Below are positions 10,951 through 22,659 of a stretch of 64,000 nucleotides of DNA, one piece after another. A program made the translations under genes and the position numbers. The DNA is from Dryomyza anilis (taxonomy: Eukaryota > Arthropoda > Insecta > Diptera > Dryomyzidae). The stretch's first letter is position 1. The number at the start of each line of letters is the position of its first letter. The stretch lies in the NCBI GenBank assembly GCA_951804985.1, contig OX638130.1, positions 104,792,040 through 104,856,039 on the forward strand. The letters are read 5' to 3'. The notes under the pieces are model-generated. The model saw nothing but the letters and a program-made list of their open reading frames with translations. It was not told the origin of the DNA and made no database searches.

Positions 10951-12640
10951 TGCGACCTATTTATAAGCCAATAAACGAAATTGATTCCAAATCAAAGCTT
11001 CTTTCTGGTTACTTAGAAAGTTAAAAAAAAACACTATCACTAGAATTTCTTGAGTTTTTAGACGAATTCGTTTCGTTTTACGTTATAAAGGCGTTTATAT
11101 GTTATGGAGTAGAATGGTCAATATTACCAATGATTGAATATTGTTATAGTTTTTTGTAAAAAACTTTTTAAAATCTACAAAAAATACAAAATCTAACATA
11201 CAGATTAAGGTTTCCCTTTAAACTTTAGTCAACTCATTAGCGATATCTCTTTGTCACACAGTGTACAATATATCAATTAACTCATAATTAGCAGATCGTT
11301 CGCAACTATTAACAGACGACACACGTCGCAATCATAATTATCGCCGTCAACATTAATGCGGTTTAAATTACACCAACGCCAAGTATTAATTAACGTAGTT
11401 TAATTATGGCTCTTACTACCTGATGGCATTAGTTAAACGCGATTTTAGTGCAAAACCAGTTGGCGGCGGCAACATGTGTTTAGTGTGAATTTCATTGAAA
11501 CATTTGTCGTGATGGGGAGTTGCAAAACAAAACAAAAAAAAAACCTTAACGGTTGATGTCACCCGTTACAAATGTATCAACAAACTGTATGACAAATAGC
11601 AAATATTAACAATTGATAAATAATGATGTTAGTTTAAAACAATCACATTAAATTGTTGCCCTCTAAACGCGCAACATTGAACAAGCGACTCTGGACGCGA
11701 CTTTGAGGCGACTATGAAGCGACTTTGAAGCGACAACACAAAACGAACAACTTTTTATTTATTTTTTTAATTTGCACATTATTGTTTAGACTTTAGCAGT
11801 AAATAAAGTATTTATTTATTTTAGAAATTGACACATAAAAAAAATAATATTAAACGCTAATGTTTCCGTTAAATATGTCGGCGTGGTTTTCAAGTTATCG
11901 CGCCGCCTCACACCGACAGACAACCTTTACACGACACGCGATTCGTAACAACTAACAGTGAGCGCGGCAATCAGAATAAACTAAACCTAGTTAAGAAAAA
12001 TCGACTGACTATGAGTTTTCTCTTAGCCATTTCTTTGCAAGTTGGATATACATTTTATTTTTTTGTATTTTTGCAGACGTTTCTACATTTAACCGATCAT
12101 ATTTCACGGCTGATGTGGCAACATTTGCCAATGTTTACTACGCATGGATCTGGCAATTGTGACCAAAGTATATGCGACAGTCGAATCTACGAGATGTGTT
12201 GGTTGGTTGAATTTTATTATTACGTAGGTTCTTTAGGAGGGTGCGACATGTAAATGCATTTAATTATCTCTGCTATTTTTTTTTTTTTTTGGTTTTGTTT
12301 TGCTCTCGTGTAGATTTTATTTAGCCGCATATTTGCTGACTCTGGCAATACGAGACGCTGATAAGAGTCGAGAAAATAAAAACCAAGTCGTGCATTGCGT
12401 CAAGTGACTGCCAGACCGACGAAACAATAAGAAACAAAAAATACGCCAAAGACAGTTAGTAGTCACCTACTAAGACTGTCATTCTGTTAGTCTGTTACGC
12501 AGTTAGTCTGTTTGTCAGACACACGATTCCGTCGGACATCTCGTCAGTTGGTATTATACAAAGTCTGTCAACTGCTCAGTCAGTCAGTCACTTTTACTCA
12601 TAGAGATCAACGTGACAGCAATTAACTCCATAGCACAATA
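10951..12640. other. Non-coding region with GC-richer, possibly regulatory stretches
   Basis: Between about 11260 and 12640 the sequence is visibly less AT-biased and not repetitive: CGCGACTTTGAGGCGAC at about 11697, and a set of GTTAGTCTGTTACGCAGTTAG and CAGTCAGTCAGTCA motifs at about 12480-12600. The stretch could be an enhancer or the 5' end of an unannotated transcript. An initiator-like TCAGTTG lies at 12544-12550 on the plus strand. No convincing coding exon was found. Confidence 0.35.
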
Positions 12641-13649
12641 TGTATTCGTGCAATTCTGCGCAACTAATGTTTTTATTTTTTTTATTTTTAACATCAAGTC
12701 TAATGACCGTAAATTTTAGCAACACCCATCATAATATGCCTAAAACTTTAAATATCATGTACGAGTATTTTTCATGTTCATCTAAATATACTCACATAAA
12801 GTGTAACAAGCTAAAGTTTGAAAGTTTGACCTAATGTTTTATGTTTAAGTAGGGCCTTTGTCTAGAAAACATTTGACTTTAATTTGAAGTTGTAAAGTCT
12901 TTGATTAGTCTGTTTTCTATGAAGGTTAAACAACGAATTACGTGTAATAAAAGCGTGAGAATTTCGTCAATTCATAGAAACCAGAATATGTTTTTTGTTA
13001 TTATAAGAAACATTTTAAAAATTTTCTCAAGAAATAAATTCTAATTAATTACTAACATTTAAATATAATAGATCTTTAAGTATTCCATTTAAGCCATATT
13101 TTACTGGGAATTTGTTTGAGAAATATATATGAACTGAGGGAGCAGTTTCGTTATATTGAAGAAAATTTACTTGAAATAGCGTCATGTTCAATTTTACTTA
13201 TTTAAGGGAGGGGGTTTTCCTTAATGGTAGGTAGTACAATTTCTTTATTATAGGGAACATTTTCCATAAAATAAGGAAAATGTCCTAAAAATGAGAAAGT
13301 TTTTTCCTTAATGCTACGCAGAGTAAAATGGCTTAGTGATGATTTATGAATAAGACGTTCATAAGACATAATTTTTCCTATTTTTCTTATTTATGAGTTA
13401 TATTCATGAACTATGTAATACATTATTTCTGAGAACATTTCTTTCCGTGTATTTAAAGTTAATTTTTCTTATTATGACGCAAGTTTTTTCAGAGTTTGTG
13501 AACAAATTTTGAAATTTCAATTTTGAATAAACTTCTAAATTTTTTATAATAAACAACTTTACAATAAATATACTTATTTTAAAATAATAAAAAAAAATGT
13601 AAACCTAAATTTTTTAAAGTTTATGAGTTTTTTTTTTTGAAATATAGCC
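12641..13649. other. AT-rich non-coding DNA, no gene seen
   Basis: The stretch after the GC-richer region is ordinary AT-rich sequence. A 64-codon frame starts at 12640 and is treated as unproven. Confidence 0.45.
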
Positions 13650-13852
13650 TTTTTTTTGTCGTTATAGACATCGAGATAGTATCGTTAATGGATATATTTT
13701 CGATAAACAAATTTAATTTGTTCAGAAAATTTTATTTTTTGACAAAAATTCTAAAGAACACGCAATTAAATTTTCAAATACTTTGAGTTTTATATCTAAA
13801 ATATATCATTTTTATATCGAATTTAAAAATTATCGTCAAATGGTTTGTAGGG
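13650..13852 (+). mobile_element. MITE family G, left-truncated copy
   Basis: Shares a long collinear block with 55271-55608: TTGTCGTTATAGACATCGAG, TTTCGATAAACAAATTTAAT, ACACGCAATTAA and the right terminus AATTATCGTCAAATGGTTTG then TAGGG. Confidence 0.8.
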
Positions 13853-14454
13853 TTTAAACGAAACCTTGACTTTTTTTTTCGAAAAATTAATTTCTGATAC
13901 GATTGAATTTAGATTGCATTTTGTACTATTTTCCCCAAGACAATACAATTTAAATGCTTGTCGGGAAATCTTTAATTTTACGCATATAGATTTCGGGATA
14001 TGATTGAATTCAGATGGGATTTTGTATGAGCCTTTGTTTAATTTAACTTTCAAAACATATTCTCGTTGAAAATAAAATCTTTTTTCCGTGAGAAGTTTTC
14101 TCCAATAACTCTACTAAGACTCTGCGAAATTTTTCTCATATAGATTTCCTCTTAAAATTATTAGAGATTGAATGTTTTCGATTGAATTTATATTTATTTT
14201 CCCTAGTAGAATTTTGACCGATGCATCATCAGTGAATTAAAGGGTTTTCTACTGGTAAACTCTATTAGAGAAAATATGAACATTGCCTTTTCACGCACTT
14301 ATCATCAGAATTACTTTATTTCACCCTCATAAGGAATTAACCATCGGGGAATGATATGAATCGAATCAAATTTCAATGTTCGACGATTTACTAAAATTTT
14401 GGCTTTGGTATTGACTACAAAAATAACCAAAGTTATGATTAGTAAAGGCAAAAT

Positions 14455-16050
14455 TTTATCCCAAGACAATTTTTTCGCAATAAATTCTACCCTAGAAAAA
14501 TTCTTGGACAAAATTATTCTACAACTTACCACAAATTTCCGAACAATTTTTCCCTGAACAAAATTATTTCCCACAAATGTCTACTTGAAAATTCATGAAT
14601 TATCAGAAACTTTTTTACCAGACAATTTTTTTTATTCTTGTACGAGGAATTTTTTCCAACACAATTTTACCCATGTAAATTTTGGAAAAATTCTTTTAAT
14701 TTCACCCCTTTATCACAAAATAAATTCTACCCTAGAAAAATTCTTGGACAAAATAATTCTACACCTTACCACAAATTTCCGAACAAATTTCCCTGAACAA
14801 AATTATTTCCCATAAATTTCTACTTGAAAATTCATGAATTATCAGAAACTTTTGTTACCAGACAATTTTTTTATTCTTGTACGAGAAATTTTTTCCAAAA
14901 CAATTTTACCCAGTAAATTCTGGAAAAATTCTTTTAATTTCACCCCTTTATCACAAAATTCCGGACCAGTTTTTCCTGAAAAATTTACCCTATTAGGGAA
15001 GAGACGATGCAGATCATTTGTTATGCAACTGGTCGAGTTATGGCAAGGTCAGAAATTTCTAATAGTACTGACTACATTCCATTGTTTTCGAAATATAGAA
15101 ATTTGCAGTTATTCTAATTCTCAAAGATCAAAATTCGGCCGATATGCTTTGACTTCAACGATTATAATTTTATGAAAAACATATTTTTTGTATTGTGACA
15201 TCGAATTCAAAACCGTTTGTTTACATATTTTTTATGATATTCGGCCATGTTCCGACTTTCGATCGAATTTCATGTAAAATATGTAAACAAACGGTTTTGA
15301 ATTCGATGTCTCAGAACAAAAATTTGTTTTTTCAATGAATTCAATCCGTTTGCTTTGACTTCAACGATTTGAATTCGTTTGAAAAACACAGTTTTGTATT
15401 GTGACATCGAATGCAAAACCGTTTGTTTACACATTTTATAAGAAATTCGATCGGAATTCGATCGTAAGCCGGAACATGGCCGAATGTTGGTCTTTGAGAA
15501 TTAGAATAAGTGCAAATTTCTATATTTCGAAAACAATGGAATGTTGTCAGAACTATTAGAAATTTTTGATACCCCGGTGTCACGATCGGGAACCAATTAT
15601 TGTATTTATACCTTGTCATAACTCGACCAGTTACATATCAAATGATCTGGCAAATGATCTGGATCGTCTCTTCCCTATTAGGGCAAATTTTTCAGGAAAA
15701 ACTGGTCCGAAATTTTGTGGTAAAGGGGTAAAATTATTTTGTTGAAGAATTTTCCCAGAATTTACTGGTTAAAAATTGTGTTGGTAAAAATTTCTCGTGC
15801 AAGAATCAAAAAAATTGTCTGGTAAAAAAGTTTCTGATAGTTCATGAATTTTCAAAGGAGAAATTTATGGGAAATAATTTTGTTAAGGCTAAAATAGTGC
15901 GGAAATTTGTGGTAAGGTGTAAAATTTGTATGTCCAAGAATTTTTCTAGGGTAGAATTTACTGGGGAAAATTATCTTGGGAAAAATTTCTCATGGTAGAA
16001 TGAAAAATTCTCTGATACAAAAGTTTTTTTTTTATAGTTGATGAATTTTC
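14455..16050. mobile_element. Giant foldback structure, about 1.6 kb, arms of about 0.7-0.8 kb
   Basis: The left arm reads outward-in: TGAAAATTCATGAATTATCA, a CAGACAATTTTTTTATTCTT block, CCTGAAAAATTTACCCTATT, GAGACGATGCAGATCATTTG and AACTGGTCGAGTTATG. The right arm carries the complements in reverse order: CATAACTCGACCAGTT at about 15616, GATCTGGATCGTCTCTTCCC at about 15655, AATAGGGCAAATTTTTCAGG, and TGATAGTTCATGAATTTTCA at about 15834. The left arm contains a direct duplication of about 239 bp (14581 and 14820). A MITE of family H sits at the centre. No coding sequence. Confidence 0.85.
15242..15482. mobile_element. MITE family H inside the foldback centre
   Basis: Ends CGGCCATGTTCCGACTTTCG and CGGAACATGGCCG are inverted repeats, and the interior is itself nearly palindromic (AACGGTTTTGAATTCGATGT and complement). 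A second copy is at 49820-50070. An extra half copy (about 15134-15241) lies directly to the left. Confidence 0.8.
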
Positions 16051-17335
16051 AATGTTTAAATTACCATTTTTAAAATTAACATTTTCTATAAATTGATTAC
16101 ATTATTGACACCTCAGATGTGAAATCAGATTACAAACATCAACTGTATTAAAAATTAAAAATGTGGTTGGGTCTTAACTTCTGAAGATATTTGAAATGAA
16201 AAACCCTTTCCAATTTGAGTTATCTTGTAACCTACTGTAAAGTATGTCTGTTAATTTCAAGTGTTGTACTGTGTACTTTACCTCACATCATCGTGTTAAT
16301 TTCAAACAAAAAATGAGCCAACAAAATTTTTCGAGCTCAACTTTAATTTTTTGCGCTTAATTCTTTGTGGATTATTTTCATTGCAGAAATTCATAGTAAT
16401 AATTGCAAAATCATCTTATGTTGCTAAATTACTGTCCATGACATGTGCGCTTTTATTTCAACAATACTACATTTTAAATGTTTTACATTTTAAAGATGTA
16501 CATAATAAATTTGAGTTGTACAAATGTTGTGAAAGAAACGAAATTTTATTTTTAATATTGAGCCGATTACTTGTGTAATAGGGTATTTAATAGTTTGGTG
16601 CGTGACATTGACAATTAATCTTAATGTGTAGGGTTAACAAACTTTAAAGATTTGTTACACATCTTATTTATTGTATACACAATATAAAAAAAAAATTCTT
16701 TCTTTTTATAAAACATTAAAAATTTGTATTATTAGTTGTAGCTTTGCTAATTGAATAATTTTGGTGTTCTAATCAGCAAATATTTTCATAGATTAAGATT
16801 TCAAAATTAGATTTTCAAATGTTTTTTTTTTTAGGTGAAGTAAAGCATTCGAATTTCTTCAATACTTTGTTTGTATGACATTGAAGTCAGATACAAAAAC
16901 AAATATCGATTAATTGTTGGTTGAGATTACGAAGATTTATTCTCCGAAAAGTTCATACTCGAACAAATTCTTTTACGTACAATTCTACTCCAAACACTTT
17001 TTGTTTAAACGAGATAATTCCAGCAGTGATAATTCTTCCTAAGTCAAATCATTTTTGAGTGAATTTTTTCCCCAAAAATATTGAGGAATATTTTTACAAT
17101 TGAAAGAAAAACTGCGTTTACAGTTTTTTGAAAATAAGTTGTGTTAGACTGTATTTATTCTAAAAAGTGGTAAAAAAGAGGGTATACAATTTGAATAGCA
17201 ATTTTCTTAAAAACGCAACGTAATAGAAAAAAAAAAGATTATGTAGTCAAAATCAGCAATTGCGAATTATATATAATTATTGTATGGGATGTCCAGGTCA
17301 ACACTATTTTCTTGATTTGTTGAGTAGTGTAATTT
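16051..17335. other. AT-rich non-coding DNA with an end fragment of foldback family L
   Basis: At about 17165-17295 the sequence resembles the right end of the element at 61420-62235 (GTAGTCAAAATCAGCAATTG, then ATTGTATGGGATGTCC). The remainder holds no recognisable feature. Confidence 0.45.
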
Positions 17336-17620
17336 TTGGCAATTAATGTTGCGGGGAAGTATTTATCGCGAGAGAATTGTCTCAGGAAAGATTTTACTCG
17401 GAGAAGAATTGTTTCGGCATGGAATTTTCTGAGGAAAATATTGTCTTGGGAAATAAAACTCGCTGCGAAAAATTTTCTCAGGGAAAAATTGTCCAGAGTA
17501 GAATTGTCAGAGAAAAATAGTCTTAGGGAAAAATTGTCCAGAGTAGAATTGTCAGGAAAATATTGTCTCGGGGAAAAATTGTCCAGAGTAGAATTGTCAA
17601 GAAAGACCGTGAAGATTTCT
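17336..17620. repeat. Degenerate minisatellite with GGGAAAAATTGTC-type units
   Basis: Repeated GGGAAAAATTGTCCAGAGTA blocks with a period near 50 bp (about 17480, 17528 and 17574), made of shorter GAATTGTC words. These are the reverse complement of the GACAATTCTTTCCC words that fill 50160-51290, so both belong to one repeat class. The 104-codon frame through it is a repeat product. Confidence 0.75.
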
Positions 17621-18425
17621 AAAATATTAAAGACCCATTTAAAACTTTAAGATTGTTAAAATTTACGTTTCGTGTTATACTTAATTCTAATTCTGTTTTT
17701 TTTTTGTTATTATACAGTCACAAATTTGTATTCCCAAGCCTGAAATAACAAACATTTTAATAACTTGTTTAAATCTCAAAAAAAATTGTACATTTTAAAT
17801 AAATTTATTTATATAATCTCCAAGATTTGCATCACCTAATTAAGTTTAAAATTAATTACCCACTTAAACTTAAATTATTACAATAATTGTATAAAACAAA
17901 ATTTACAAAGGGAACAAAATAAAAAATAGCACGTGCTGTGCATGTTGCATTTATTAATCGCACATTTTGTACGGTGTACGTAGATCGATCAACAGCCTCG
18001 CGAAATTAATTTTATACGAAAAGCTTGAACTTGAAATAACTAAAATTATACACATCAACAAAAATTACACTTGATTCTGTATAAATTATATTGATGATCG
18101 TAAACAAAGTAAAGTGTTTTTCCACACTGTTGCCGTGAAGTTTTGCAACAAAAACAGCTGCTGCCTGGTATAGATTTCACGGGAATATTTTCATTTTTCA
18201 AAATTGTTTCAAACTTTAGGTCTTATTTACGTACAAATTGGAAAAACAAATTATGTAAATAAACAACAAAACAAAAAGAAAGAAAAGAAAATCAAAAATA
18301 CTAAGAATAACGCATAATTAAAACGAAATATTGTGAAACCTACTAATTACTGTGAAAAACAAACTGGAAAAAAATTAAATATAATGAAAAGATCTCATTT
18401 ATTTTGGTGTCTACACTCAGAAAAA
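17621..18425. other. AT-rich non-coding DNA, no gene seen
   Basis: Ordinary AT-rich sequence. From about 18413 the words ACACTCAGAAAAACGTCCC resemble the left end of MITE family K, which S3 would then interrupt. Confidence 0.45.
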
Positions 18426-18436
18426 CGTCCCAAATA

Positions 18437-18752
18437 ATAATAATAATAATAGTTTGGCACTACAGTCCTGTATAGAACTTCGGCCGAGCTCTCTCACCAT
18501 TTTGAGCTGTGCGTGTTATATTTGTACTCAAAGTGGTGGGACCTACAGTTTATTGCCGAATACGAACGGCGGGTGAGAGCTTTTTCATAGGCAATGGTTT
18601 TACTCTCGTAGGTTTGCCATTTACTGACGAGAGGTAGCGCGGTATAGAAAAATGTTTCTATGAAAAGATGTTGTTAGCCCCAGTCCAGGCTTGAACCGGG
18701 GACCTTTCGGCTCGCAGTCCAACGCACTAACCACTGAGCTACCGCGGCTACG
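18437..18752 (-). mobile_element. tRNA-derived SINE, copy S3, full length
   Basis: Complete minus-strand copy with A-box, B-box, body and (TAA)n tail. Flanked by the 11-bp direct repeat CGTCCCAAATA at 18426-18436 and 18753-18763. It appears to be inserted into a K-type MITE (ACACTCAGAAAA just to the left, TAGTAAAACAATTAATTTAA to the right). Confidence 0.94.
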
Positions 18753-18903
18753 CGTCCCAAATAGTAAAACAATTAATTTAATAATGCTTATATTAATAGT
18801 TTTATATTTTTTAATTAATTCAAAAGTTGCTTTTTCAATATGATAGTATATAAATATTTGTATTATATTGATTGAATGGCTAAACTGGTTAGTGCGTTTA
18901 ACT

Positions 18904-19230
18904 ACACACACAATAGAGATTTGTTGAGCCAACCAACTCTTTACCCAACCAACTTATTCTGTTCTCTCAACCGCTTAGTCGGTTGTTATTGTCAAAATAG
19001 AAATAGTTGTAGTTTGTTCTTCAACCAATTTCGAACTGTTTCAGAAGAATTTAGTACAGATTTAGAACCATTAGGAGAGTGTATAGTCTAATATTTCAAG
19101 TGTATAGGCTAATATGGCAGTTCCGCCAGCAAATTTGTAAACCATTCGATTGAAACGAATGAAGTTAGTTGGTACAACTAACTTTTTCATTTCTCCAACC
19201 TCATGCCAAAAGTGGATTTTTCTGTGTGTA
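18904..19230 (+). mobile_element. MITE family C, copy C3
   Basis: Runs from ACACACAATAGAGATTTGTT to GATTTTTCTGTGTGTA. It is inserted after TA in the SINE relic, with TA also on the right side, consistent with a TA target. Confidence 0.88.
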
Positions 19231-19382
19231 CGAGCTGAAAGGTTGCAGGTTCAAATCACCAGGGCTGCAACATAAAAAATATTTATACGATGCTACCTCT
19301 CGACAGACAATGGCAAACAATCGAGAGTAAACTCCGTTTATGAAAATATTCTGAAGTGCCTTTAGATTTCGGCATTAAACTG

Positions 19383-19676
19383 TACACACAGAATATAGAT
19401 TTGTTGCGCCAACCAACTCTCTGCCCAACTAACTTATTCGGTTCTCGTAACCGCTTAGTCGTTGGTTATTGTTAAAACTAGAGGTGTAGTTTGGACTACA
19501 ACCAATTTCGAACTGTTTTAGAACAGATTTAGAACCATTAGGAGTGTGTATAGTCTAATATGGCAGTTCCGCCAGCAAATTTTTAAACCATTCGATTTAA
19601 CCGAACGAAGTTAGTTGGTACAACTAACTTTTTCACTCTTTCAACCTCAAGCCAAAAGATGATTTTTCTGTGTGTA
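19383..19676 (+). mobile_element. MITE family C, copy C4
   Basis: Full copy from CACACAGAATATAGATTTGT to TGATTTTTCTGTGTGTA. The SINE sequence AAACTGTA before it continues as GGTTCC after it, with the TA duplicated. This marks a TA-targeted insertion of an element with roughly 10-bp CACACAGAAWA ends. Confidence 0.9.
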
Positions 19677-19775
19677 GGTTCCGACATCAACGGATTTAAA
19701 ACGAATTTCAGATGATAATATTGTCACGGGAAAATCATGATCAGAAGTTAAATACATTTGTAAAATTCAACTTCA

Positions 19776-19880
19776 TTCCTTTCTTTCTTTTTTTCTTTTA
19801 TTCTTTATGAGTTCAAAATTGAATAATAATTCTTTCTTTCATTCTTTCTTTCTTTCTTTTTTTCTTTATGAGTTCAAAAT
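19776..19880. repeat. TTTC microsatellite with a 60-70 bp direct duplication
   Basis: Two (TTTC)n blocks, each followed by TTTATGAGTTCAAAATTGAA, form a local duplication. Confidence 0.8.
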
Positions 19881-20071
19881 TGAATAATAATTGTAATTCT
19901 ATTCTAAATTTAAGCCATAACTTTAAGGTTTAAATAAATTCAATAATTCTGCACACAATTCAGTACTGAGTAATCATGTTTGAATAGCAAATAGTATTAT
20001 GACATACATTCTGGACAGAATTGATCTTAAGACCTGTATATTCAGGTTTGCCACCCTGATTTAATACTTAT

Positions 20072-20443
20072 TCCCAAGTTACCACGGCTCGACAATTAGA
20101 CCAAACATTTTTTGACATATGTGTACCTCTGGCACTAGTGTTCTTTAGTTCCAAAGAACATGTATGGAACATACGCAATAATAAGTCACAATGCTTTTAT
20201 ATATAAGTCACACATTCTGATAATGGAACATATATAATAATGGGCGGAGCTTACTTTGTTGCTATTAGGTCTCAAAATAGTTGCAATTATAAAATGTATT
20301 ATATTTCATATAAGTTGCCTCACCCTGGTGCTTTTTGGCTGGCAATTGAGTGCCAAACAAGTAATTTTCACAAGACAAGATTTGTAATAAACACTTTAAT
20401 GAGAATTGTGTGGCACTTAAGTTGCCAAAAAGTGGTTGGTTGA
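20072..20443 (-). mobile_element. MITE family D, copy D1
   Basis: The terminus CCCAAGTTACCACGGCTCGA begins the element. The interior blocks TTGTTGCTATTAGG, GGGCGGAGCTTACTTTGTTG and AACATGTATGGAACATACGC are shared, inverted, with 24900-25570 and 41218-42102. The right part ends near GGCACTTAAGTTGCCAAAAA. Confidence 0.75.
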
Positions 20444-20701
20444 GGTTTCTGCTGTACTGAAAAAAATAATCAACGTAAATATAGCAACAGATATTAATTG
20501 CATTCATAAATCAATCTAGCAATGAAATTCATTAATTTAATTAAAACATTTTCTATTCTTCGTTTAATCAGCAATTCCGTTTGCTAATATGAATATGTGT
20601 ACGTCAATGCAGCAAATTAATTAGTCGGCGCTGTTTCAGCAATTATATTTGTTAAAACTGCGCCGACTAAATTATTAAATAGTTTGATGTGATATTGAAA
20701 T

Positions 20702-20830
20702 TATTTACGTTTATTGTGGTCATGGTATTTTATAGTATTTAATGGTATTTTCCGATTAAAATAATTTATCCTATTGACTATTTTTAATAGTGAAAAACTA
20801 TTATTTATATAGTATTTTATTCAGGGTGTA
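20702..20830 (-). mobile_element. MITE family K, partial copy
   Basis: Inverted blocks TTTTATAGTATTTAATGG, GATAAA-type and CTATTGACTATTTTTAATAG correspond to the right half of the family. It ends at TTCAGGGTGTA. Confidence 0.55.
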
Positions 20831-22021
20831 TAAAATGCATAGTATCGAATCGTTAAATAACTATAGGATTTACTATTGAACTTAAAATGTAGTATTCAAA
20901 AATTCCTTAAAATTAAACAAAATTTGCTGTTAATAACTTAATATTATTGAAAATATAGTATGTATACTATTAATCAATTTTAGTTGTAAAAATTTTTAAT
21001 TTTTTTTAGACAAATTCTATTTTTTATATTATACAGGCAACTCTTTTTGTACAGACAAGTTCTATATTTGCTGTTTGTTTTAATTAAATTTTCTGTGCAC
21101 TTTTTCACTCTTTTTTTTATTTTTTCTACTGCTTTTCACTTTTATTGTACTTTTTTTGTTTGTTTTTTTTTTATTTACTTTTTTTTTTGCTGTATAAAAT
21201 ACTTTTTATTTTTTAGCGTAGAAATTTGACCCAAATAGGTTTCTGGGGCAATGCGCAACAGTTTCAAGTCTAATTATTAGCTGGGCGCAGCAAAAGCCAA
21301 ACTGTTAACGGTTGACGGTTAACGAGTAGCCGGCGACGCTAGTTAACTGTTGGCTGTCTGCTGACGGGGGCCAGGTTCATCCAATGTATGGGATGATCTT
21401 GCTGACTTGCCGGCTGTGGTTCAGTAAATAACTGACGAGTAGGTAATTATTCAGTTTTTAATTTTTGTTTTTTTTAGTTTTGTTTTCTTCTGCACTTTCA
21501 ATACTATTTAAAATTTTTGTTGCATTTGCATTGCATTTGGTTATTCATTGCCTTCGTCGCACTCAAATTTCAAGGTAAATTTACAATAAATTTTTTTGGA
21601 AGTTATGATTTGTATTTTATTATTATTTATATTCAGTGTTCTTGAGCCGTTTTAAGCGCAGCTGTATGAAAATATATATATTTTTTTGGTGGAGATTTCT
21701 TAATGAGTCAGTTTGATCTTGTAACAGATTTGCATACAAATTTTTTCAATTTATGCATAAACCTTATAAAAATATATGTTGTTAAAAAAAACTAAATAAT
21801 GCTTGGAAAGCATATATTTTGACCTTTAAAATAAGCAAACATTTCCGATGTAATTTTCTACTTTGAAATAATCGATTATAATTGAACATAAAATATGTAA
21901 TTCCCGAGATTATTGCAAATTTTACAATATAAATGATTGCTGCAATCAGAATAATATTAATATCCCATTACTTTTGGTTGAAAACTCAGTTTCTATAACC
22001 GAATTAGCACATCAAATTGTT
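20831..22021. other. Non-coding DNA with a small GC-richer island
   Basis: The stretch 21235-21440 stands out in composition and holds three GTTAAC-type palindromic words (GTTAACGGTTGACGGTTAAC near 21304 and AGTTAACTGTTGG near 21340). It could be a regulatory element. Around it are long T-runs. A 60-codon frame at 21047-21229 is phenylalanine-rich and looks like chance. Confidence 0.35.
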
Positions 22022-22304
22022 CACACAGAATAGAAATTTGTTGCGCCGATCCAACTTATTAGGTTCTCTCAACCGCTTAGTCGGTTGTTATTGTCAAAAC
22101 TAAAGGAGTTCTAGTTTGGACTACAACCATTTTCGAATTGTTTTAGAACAATTTAATACAGTTTTAAAACCATTTGCAGTGTGTATAAACTAATATTTCA
22201 AGCGCCAACCGAATTGGTACACAATCGTTTTAATTGAAATAAGTTAGTTGATACATCTAACATTTTCGTTATTCCAACCTCATGCCAAAAGATTTTTCTG
22301 TGTT
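22022..22304 (+). mobile_element. MITE family C, copy C5
   Basis: Begins CACACAGAATAGAAATTTGT and ends AAAGATTTTTCTGTGT. It carries the AACCGCTTAGTCGGTTGTTA block. Confidence 0.87.
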
Positions 22305-22405
22305 TAAAAATTGTACTAGGCTCATTATAAAGAATTGATCATTGTATTTTTATCTTTTCAAATCCCCACATGATTTTGTCTTCCCTAATACGCCAATTTT
22401 CTCCT

Positions 22406-22659
22406 ACACACAGAATAGAGATTTGTTGTGCCAACCAACTCTTTGCCCAACCAACTTATTCTGTTCTTTCAACCGCTTAGTCCGTTGTTATTGTCAAAAT
22501 GAAAAGAGTTGTAGTTTGTACTGCAACCAATTTCGAACTGTTTTAGAACAATTTAGTACAGATTAAAACCATTAGGAGTGTGTAAAGACTAATATGGCAG
22601 TTTCGCCAGCAAATTTGTAAACCATATGATTTAACCGAATTAAGTTAGTTGGTACAACA
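22406..22659 (+). mobile_element. MITE family C, copy C6, 3'-truncated
   Basis: Begins CACACAGAATAGAGATTTGT and runs collinearly to AAGTTAGTTGGTACAAC, then breaks into unrelated sequence before the right terminus. Confidence 0.85.

Larger units (their letters stand above)
18874..19700 (+). mobile_element. Old SINE relic split by two family C MITEs
   Basis: Three pieces line up collinearly with the SINE consensus. The A-box region is at 18874-18903 (GGTTAGTGCGTTTAACTA). The B-box and body are at 19231-19382 (AAGGTTGCAGGTTCAAATC, GCTACCTCTCGACAG, ATGGCAAACAATCGAGAG, CGGCATTAAACTGTA). A short remainder starts at 19677. C3 and C4 separate them. The B-box GGTTCAAATC is closer to a canonical tRNA than that of the young copies, so this may represent an older subfamily. 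Confidence 0.75.
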
